From Primulina eburnea (lineage: Eukaryota > Streptophyta > Magnoliopsida > Lamiales > Gesneriaceae), in contig NC_133114.1 in the NCBI RefSeq assembly GCF_022965805.1, positions 3,864,261 through 3,928,260 on the forward strand: a stretch of DNA of 64,000 bases. Direction: 5' to 3'. The translations under genes and the position numbers were made by a program. Below are positions 58,329-64,000 of this stretch, piece after piece. Below the pieces are notes generated by a model. It saw only the letters and a list, made by a program, of their open reading frames with translations, made no database searches and was not told where the DNA came from. The first letter of the stretch is position 1. The number at the start of each line of letters is the position of its first letter.

Positions 58329-58829
58329 GAGGGGGAGTATTATTAATGTGAGCATTATAATGTCGGATAATACAAATTAATTGTATTTATCCATAATTAT
58401 GGCTCAACATTCTTTTATGTGCTAAATATTTTAAATTTTAGGTGTTCCTCATCTTGGCTACTTCGGAATCACCGTTCCTTATTCGGATGCTTCGTTTCAC
58501 TTCGGATCCACCGAACGTGTTCGGATCGTTCGAGGATGCGGATTCTTAGCTTATGTTTTTGTTATTTTTGTTTATTTTATCTTTATGCATCATTGTATAA
58601 AAGACTTGCATTTATTAGTGGATATTTTACCTGTTTATTTGTCTCTCTTTATGCTTATGTCTTTTTTATTATCGCAAAAAGGGGGAGAATTTATTTGGTT
58701 AAAATTGCTATTAATTCAACCTCTTAGACTTGTTATTTGATTAAGGGGGAGCTATTTAATAACATTAGATTATGTTGATTATTGTTTCTCAATTTTTAAC
58801 CAAGTTTTGTGATCATCAAAAAGGGGGAG
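58329..58829 (+). other. Multiple polypurine tracts, full unit
   Basis: GGGGGAG tracts at 58329, 58679, 58743 and 58819, the last adjoining the 3' LTR. Same spacing as in the truncated unit. Confidence 0.75.
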
Positions 58830-58831
58830 AT

Positions 58832-59984
58832 TGTTACGCCTTAAACGCATACAAATCTCGAGGATGAGATTAATGTTTTTAATGCTGTAACATATCCCAA
58901 AGTTTTTGTTTTGATGATACCAAAACTTGGATTAAAAATGTACTAATGTTTTATATTGAGGCATGCAGGAAATTAAGAACAAGGTTACGTTCGGAAGATC
59001 CGAAATTTGGTTAGGACGTTCCGAAATTGTGCCAATCAGAAGCAAAATAGAAGCTGTTCGGAAGCTGCGAGGAGCAAGTTCGGACGTTCCGAAGACTGGA
59101 TCGGACGTTCCGAACACAAGCAATCAAATCACTTCAATCCGGAGACAAATTGATCTGACTGTTGATTGAGTAGATTTCGGACGCTACGATGGACATGATC
59201 GGAAGCTACGAAGTGTTGAAGATTTCAAATCTCCGGAAACGCGGGAATGTTCGGACGGTACGAACTGGAGTTCGGACCTTCCGAAGTTGTTCATACACTG
59301 TCTAAAAGAACTGTTCAGAAGAAACGAAGTTTGATCGGTCCCTCCGAAGCATATGTTCGGACCCTACGAAGTCAAGAACGGAAGATCCGAAGTCATTCCA
59401 GAATTACGCAAATTGATTTCAATCACATCGGACGTTCTGAAGTATAAACAGAAGATCCGAACCTTGGCGTCCAAGACTAGTATAAATAGGCCTTTGAGGA
59501 TGCATTCTCAAACATCCCACTCCATTCTCTCTTGTATCTTACAAAGCTTTCTACTATCTCTTGTGTGCGTTGATTAAAAGAGTTGTAATATCAAAAGAGT
59601 TGTAGAAAAAGAGTGAAAGTAATACTCTCGAGTGGGTTGTAAAGTTCGTGGCTATCCTTGGAGCCCTCAAGGCCAAGTAGACGCATCGAGGCGTGGTTGT
59701 AAAAGCTAGCTTGGAGCTCCTAAAGCCAAGTCGTCATAGTGATACCTCGATCCTCATCGAGAAGGGGAGACGTAGACGATTCTTCGTCGAACTTCCATAA
59801 ACATCTCTATCCCTCTTTACTTTACGCATTTACTTTACTACGCATTTATTTTACGCACTTACTTTACGCATTCATTTTTATTTGTGATTGTCCCTCAAGT
59901 CTTCCGCTTGCAATTTTTGCAAACTCGTTTTAAAAACGCTAAAGGGCCTTAAAGAACCTATTCACCCCCCCTTTAGGTTCTTCA
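58832..59984 (+). repeat. Element D LTR, second copy
   Basis: 1153 bp, same ends as the first copy; motif array at 58990-59461. Followed by element E sequence (ATTTCTCGG). Confidence 0.95.
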
Positions 59985-60480
59985 ATTTCTCGGTTTATAA
60001 GATCCTCAAAAAACCTTCAACCAAAAAGGCATTAAATTAATATTCCTCAAGAATCTTGTCAAGTCTCGGATCTTATATAAATATTCTTCATAAATATCAA
60101 CAAATCTTTGATATTTTGATCAATATTTTTTTATAAATGTTGATATACTTTGATATAGATCTATCTTTCAATAATATAATTTATAGATCTTAGATATGTT
60201 ATCAGATCTCAATCATGAATATCTTTAGATTCTCAATATTTAATCTTATATCATATCTTCTTAATCATGAATTTCTATCAATATAAAATCATGTTGTATT
60301 ACTTTAGAGCCATCAACATCATGATATTTCATGGGCACCAATATATCAATAAGTATAATTGTGCTACTTCCAGAGCATTCACAAATATATCATAAAATTG
60401 AGTATTGACGACACGAATGTTGTGCTATTCCAATAGCATTAAGAGAATGAGAAATATGTTCATCATCAGTTTTTTACAGC
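59985..60480 (-). other. Element E internal region, 5' piece
   Basis: AT-rich, rich in ATCTT and ATAAAT phrases; no gene. Leads into the primer site beside the right LTR. Confidence 0.5.
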
Positions 60481-60495
60481 ATCGTGCTGATAACG
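60481..60495 (-). other. Element E primer binding site
   Basis: CGTTATCAGCACGAT on the minus strand, directly after the 5' LTR. The TATCAGCACGA form is common next to copia-type LTRs in plants. Confidence 0.7.
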
Positions 60496-60725
60496 TGTTA
60501 TAAGCCATAAAAGAAAGAGAGATTAGTAGAGAGAATTCATAAAAGAAAAAAGAGAAAGAGTCAATACTCAGTGCAATTTTCATTGAACACAATCACCCTA
60601 TTTATAAGGAAAGATTACAACATACAAATCTTTATAAATATTATCTTGTCATATTTATGTTGATTACAATCTTTCAAATCTAACTGAATAAGGTAATCAT
60701 CTATAATAAGAATATATTTGTAACA
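60496..60725 (-). repeat. Element E 5' LTR (right)
   Basis: 230 bp, plus-strand ends TGTTATAAGCC and ATTTGTAACA, followed by the duplicated ATAAT. Confidence 0.85.
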
Positions 60726-60730
60726 ATAAT

Positions 60731-61320
60731 CGCTTTATATATAATTAAATTCTATTAATATCCATAAAGAATCAATACTATCCATAAAATATAGTTAAAA
60801 TTTTCATCCATGCAGTGTGGAGCTGAAAATTTACCTGTTGTCTTCTTTATTATATATGTGAACTAAGAGGAAGTTGGGGTATTATTTTTTAACTTTGGTC
60901 AATTTTTTTTTTTAAATGATATTCTCAAGTGAAATTGATGAACATGATTGTCAGAAATTTTTTTAGATATTTAATATTTGTGTGACAATAATATTGATAT
61001 ATTATATTCTCGATTTTTAAAAAAAAAAATCAAAAGATTGTCTTCTTCTAAAACATTTATCAATTTATCGTGTTTTGGTGGTTTATCAATTCAAACTAAC
61101 GTGAAAAATAATTACGAACTAAAAAATATTTATTCACTTCAACCCCATCTCTTAGTTCATTAATTAAATAATTTTTTTTAAAATTTAACATTTTCAATAG
61201 AAATTTGAAATATCATATAAATAAATAAATGTGTTAGGCTAGAAATACCCAAAAAAATATTCTTTAAACAACTTATATTATTTATTTTAGTTCGTAATTA
61301 TTTTTACTTTAGTGTGATAA
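60731..61320. repeat. AT-rich stretch with imperfect inverted repeat
   Basis: Arms about 61072-61130 and 61270-61330 share an AATAATTACGAACTAAAA core in opposite orientation, with weaker matches around GTTTATCA. The loop is about 140 bases. It could be a worn MITE. No gene in the remainder. Confidence 0.5.
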
Positions 61321-61334
61321 ACTATCACAGTGCT

Positions 61335-61490
61335 CTAAATAACGGTCGAGGCAGTCGCCTAGGCAGTGTTTAGGCAATAGGCAATCTTCGACTGCCCTGC
61401 CTTTGTTTAATATGGTCTCTATAGGCGATCCAAGATTATCTTGCGAGAGAGCATGCGACGGAGGCAGTGGAGGTGGGTAAGGCGGTCAAT
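61335..61490. repeat. GC-richer island with repeated AGGCA phrases
   Basis: AACGGTCGAGGCAGTCGCC, TAGGCAGTG, TTAGGCAATAGGCA, and CGACTGCCCTGCC in opposite sense, all in about 70 bases. This resembles a short plant repeat end, but I cannot set its borders. Confidence 0.3.
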
Positions 61491-62138
61491 GATTTTAAAA
61501 TTCTAGTCAACTGTCAAAGTCAAATATTTTTAAAAATTAGTCAATCAATTTGAAAAACCTTAGATATAATAAAAACTTTGTTGAAGTGTCGTTTTTTGCA
61601 CCCAATGAGCAACGGAAGTTTAAAAATTTTGTATTTTGACAATAAAAAATCTTTTTGAGCATATTATCACTTAAAATAATTAATAGGGCGTTTCGATAAT
61701 GCATCGAGACCAAAAATTAAAAAGTTAGTTGATTAAAACCCAAAAACAGTAAAGTTATTTGACCAAAAAAAAATATCTTTCATACTGATATGATCAAATT
61801 AAATATTAATTATTATTAGTACTTAATAAAATTTATAATAAAAAAAACAATACATAATGATGACGATAGTAATAACAAATAATTTTAGAACAATTATTAT
61901 CAAGACCACAAGTACCCAGTAGTCCAGTACTACTATCTCCAACTAAAATGATGACATGGCTATCAATTTAGCGATTCTGAATGAATTTCCATTTTTCAGT
62001 GAATTTACTTAGAATACTTTTAAAAATGACTTTCTTTATTAAATTCTCTACAATATAGCCTCTTATAGTTCAAAGTGCTTAAAATACTTTTTTCTTTATC
62101 ACAATTAATTATTATCGATTTCCCCTTCCCTTCCTAGA
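61491..62138. other. Gene-free AT-rich stretch
   Basis: No ORF or repeat recognised. Confidence 0.4.
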
Positions 62139-62318
62139 CAAAAACTTGTGTGAGACGGTCTCACGGGTCGTATTTGTGAGACAGATCTCTTATTTGGGTC
62201 ACCCATGAAAGAGTATTACTTTTTATTCTAAGATTATTATTTTTTATTATGAATATGGGTAAGGTTGACCAGTCTCACAGATTATGATCCGTAAGACGGT
62301 CTCACATGAGACACACTC
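62139..62318 (-). repeat. M1 repeat, copy h (intact)
   Basis: CAAAAACTTGTGTGAGACGG start, TCTCACGGGTCG, GGGTCACCCATGAAAG, AGTATTACTTTTTATTC, GTAAGACGGTCTCACATGAG and CACACTC end. The best complete copy in this orientation, about 180 bp. Confidence 0.82.
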
Positions 62319-62906
62319 CCCTCCCTAAACCCTAGCTGCCTCTCTCTTTTCATTAATAATTTTAAATGGTTTTTTTTTTCAAAAAATATTTAGAAAAGTC
62401 TATAAAATCTGAAATTGGGTTTTTCTACCTAAGTTTCCATCCATTAAGATTTTAAAATAAAATAAATAAAGATTAAAAATACAACAAAAGAGGCATAAAA
62501 TAAATATTTTTAAGGTGATTTATGTTTTAAATTAGTCTACATACAAAAAAAATAAAAGATAGAGATCAAATTCATTAATTTTTAAAAAAACGAAAATTAT
62601 TGGATCGACACACATATACACCTTCATTTTTAAAAAAAAAATAAATTACCTAATATTTTACAAATAAAGAATTTTTTGAAAAATGATTGGTTCATTATTT
62701 TGAAGTGATCTATCTTTTAAATTATTGAAAACTTCAACTCTCATTTTTGACTTCTTATCCTGAGTGTCATTTCCTTAAACAAGATATGTGTCAAAGTTTT
62801 AAATAAAAAAATAAAAAATAAAAAAAGAATATATCCGAGCTCGTGTCGAAACAAAAAAGAAAACTTGTGATATTTATGAGAGTGCGATTATATCTATGCG
62901 TATCAG
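62319..62906. other. Gene-free AT-rich stretch
   Basis: A-rich with AAATAAAA phrases; no gene or repeat boundary recognised. Confidence 0.4.
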
Positions 62907-64000
62907 CAGGGGCGTAGCCAGAATTTCAAAATATGATGGGCTAGAAAATAAAAAAAAATTCTAGAAATCAATACAACATTTTCTGTATGACATAAAGAAG
63001 ACTTAGTATGGGAAACAAAATGATGAAGGAACATCAAAAAGATAACACGGGAAACAAAATGCACTTTCTTTTATTTTAGAAAACTCAAGCCATGGAAATT
63101 TTACGAACCAAGAAGACTGAAAAATACGTTTTTGATGCTTAAAATCAGCAAGTGGATATTCATATATAGGTTGATATGGTCCCATACCAACATATTCTCT
63201 TCGAACATCATCTTGTTTATCACATGGATATTCCCATATTCTAATTCGTTTCCCAAGGATCACGCTCATAATATGGATTATTTCCTTCTAATGGATCGAG
63301 AGCAACTTCATTGTCAGGTTTGAGTTTTTTGGTTTCAATGTAGATCTTGAACTTGACGGAAGAGGATCATTTGAAGTTTTTGATAACTGCTCATTGTTCT
63401 TTTGGATGAAATAATCAGTAATGCTTCTTTTTGACATTTTAATTCACCTATAAATAAAAAACCTATAAACATCATTTTATTTCACCTGAAAGAATACTCT
63501 TCATTTAAATTAAAATATGATTAAAAAAACAATTTTATCTATCTTTTGAGTCACCAAACATCAAAGACACTAAACAGATAATTCATGGTGCTAAGATTCC
63601 ATAAAAGAATACAATTAATTTATTGCAAGTTTTTAATCTTGAACTCAGAATAGACCATACTCATATTCAAAAAACACTAGAAACTACAATAATCTTGGGG
63701 AAAACACAAATCAATTAACCCAAAATAATAATAAAAAAAACCAGATTCAATAAACTCAAAACAATGTGAGCAGCTGTCATGAACACAAATTCTGTCTAGC
63801 ATAAATTCCTCCAATAGTCCAATAATAAATAAATAATAATAAAAAGATGAATATTGATTATTACCGATCTTTCCACTGTTTGTTGCTATTGTTTACAATA
63901 TGTCAAAGAAAAAGTTGGAGCAATTTGGTGCTTCAGTAAATCAAGAAAGATTATATTTGAAAAACACTAATTAAAGAGTTAAAAAGATACCTGACAAGTG
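62907..64000 (-). mobile_element. hAT-type DNA transposon, left end and transposase fragment (runs off window)
   Basis: CAGGGGCGTAGCCAGAATTT at 62907 matches the terminal repeat style of plant hAT elements with an MYM/TTF-type zinc finger transposase. A transposase fragment of that kind lies just inside, on the minus strand. The other end lies beyond 64000, so neither length nor the 8-base target duplication can be checked. Confidence 0.6.
63003..63437 (-). pseudogene. hAT transposase N-terminal fragment (TTF zinc finger type)
   Basis: Minus strand, start MSKRSITDYFIQKN at 63435-63437. Three frames are needed: the first to about LKPK, then EVALDPLEGNNPYYERDP, then GKRIRIWEYPCDKQDDVRREY, GPYQP, FQSSWFVKFPWLEFSKIKESAFCFPCYLF. 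The last run is the conserved start of zinc finger MYM-type 1-like hAT proteins, with the CFPCYLF cysteines kept. After it the similarity stops and a TAA-type end follows, so the catalytic domain is absent: an internally deleted, dead copy. Confidence 0.75.

Larger units (their letters stand above)
51314..59984 (+). mobile_element. Element D: partial tandem of a Sirevirus (truncated unit - LTR - gag-pol - LTR)
   Basis: Two LTRs of 1153 bp (52564-53716, 58832-59984) around a 5.1 kb internal region. Left of the first LTR lies a second copy of the pol 3' end and 3' untranslated region. 51314-53716 matches 57582-59984 at a constant offset of 6268 bases. Multiple GGGGGAG purine tracts, a Met-tRNA primer site, and gag with two zinc knuckles mark it as a Sirevirus. 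It sits inside element E. The first unit has lost its left part, so no target duplication can be checked. Confidence 0.93.
35582..60725 (-). mobile_element. Element E: old minus-strand LTR retrotransposon hosting nested insertions
   Basis: Two 230-bp LTRs (35582-35811 and 60496-60725), both bounded by TG and CA, with the exact 5-base duplication ATAAT outside (35577-35581 and 60726-60730). The orientation is minus: a primer site CGTTATCAGCACGAT lies next to the right LTR and a purine tract GAGAGGGGAG next to the left LTR. About 4 kb of its own DNA remains, split by element C (38169-50619) and the element D tandem (51314-59984). No pol motif recognised, so it is degenerate or non-autonomous. 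The LTRs differ at roughly 18-20 of 230 positions by eye. Confidence 0.85.

Noticed and set aside
1..64000. tRNA, rRNA or CRISPR-like arrays
   Set aside because: None seen. The regularly recurring motifs in the element D LTR have uneven spacing and a dyad form, unlike repeat-spacer arrays.

Overview
This is plant nuclear DNA. It is AT-rich, its one clear host gene has spliceosomal introns, and most of the rest is nested LTR retrotransposons and small inverted-repeat elements. The host is a dicot. A Lamiales relative (possibly Gesneriaceae) is my guess from the look of the dispersed GTGAGACGGTCTCAC repeat and of the extra retrotransposon ORF; I cannot confirm it from sequence alone.

Layout. 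1-4.5 kb: a complete NADH nitrate reductase gene (NIA, five exons, 906 residues) with a TATA box and a ~180 bp repeat (called M1 here) in its proximal promoter. 4.5-9.95 kb: gene-free DNA with three more M1 copies and a Tourist-like MITE. 9.95-18.7 kb: an F-box pseudogene on the minus strand, split by an old Tork-like Ty1/copia element (element A, TSD TTAAC), which itself carries a 1.75 kb insertion in its RNase H region. 19.4-20.55 kb: a second, full-length F-box gene on the minus strand with one frameshift. 20.8-21.2 kb: an ATT/AAT foldback. 22.9-34.3 kb: element B, a Sirevirus-like Ty1/copia element with heavily broken gag-pol and a large extra ORF. 35.6-60.7 kb: an old minus-strand LTR element (E, TSD ATAAT, no recognisable genes) containing an M1 copy that was split by element C (38.2-50.6 kb, TSD GACGG, same family as B), plus a partial tandem of element D (51.3-60.0 kb, identical LTRs, nearly intact pol). 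60.7-64 kb: gene-free DNA, one more M1 copy, and the end of a hAT element with a broken transposase fragment.

Most notable. (1) Elements B and C carry short antisense ORFs between pol and the extra ORF, each just downstream of a TATA box on the minus strand. Together with the sense extra ORF they suggest a divergent gene arrangement inside a Ty1/copia element. (2) B and C share TGA codons at the same two conserved tryptophan positions of gag and protease, although they differ clearly elsewhere. (3) The element D LTR holds about 15 copies of a 15-bp palindrome-like motif just upstream of its TATA box. (4) The nesting gives a readable order of insertions, and eye-estimated LTR divergence agrees with it (E about 8%, B about 2%, C about 1.5%, D none seen). 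All divergence figures are by-eye counts, not alignments.
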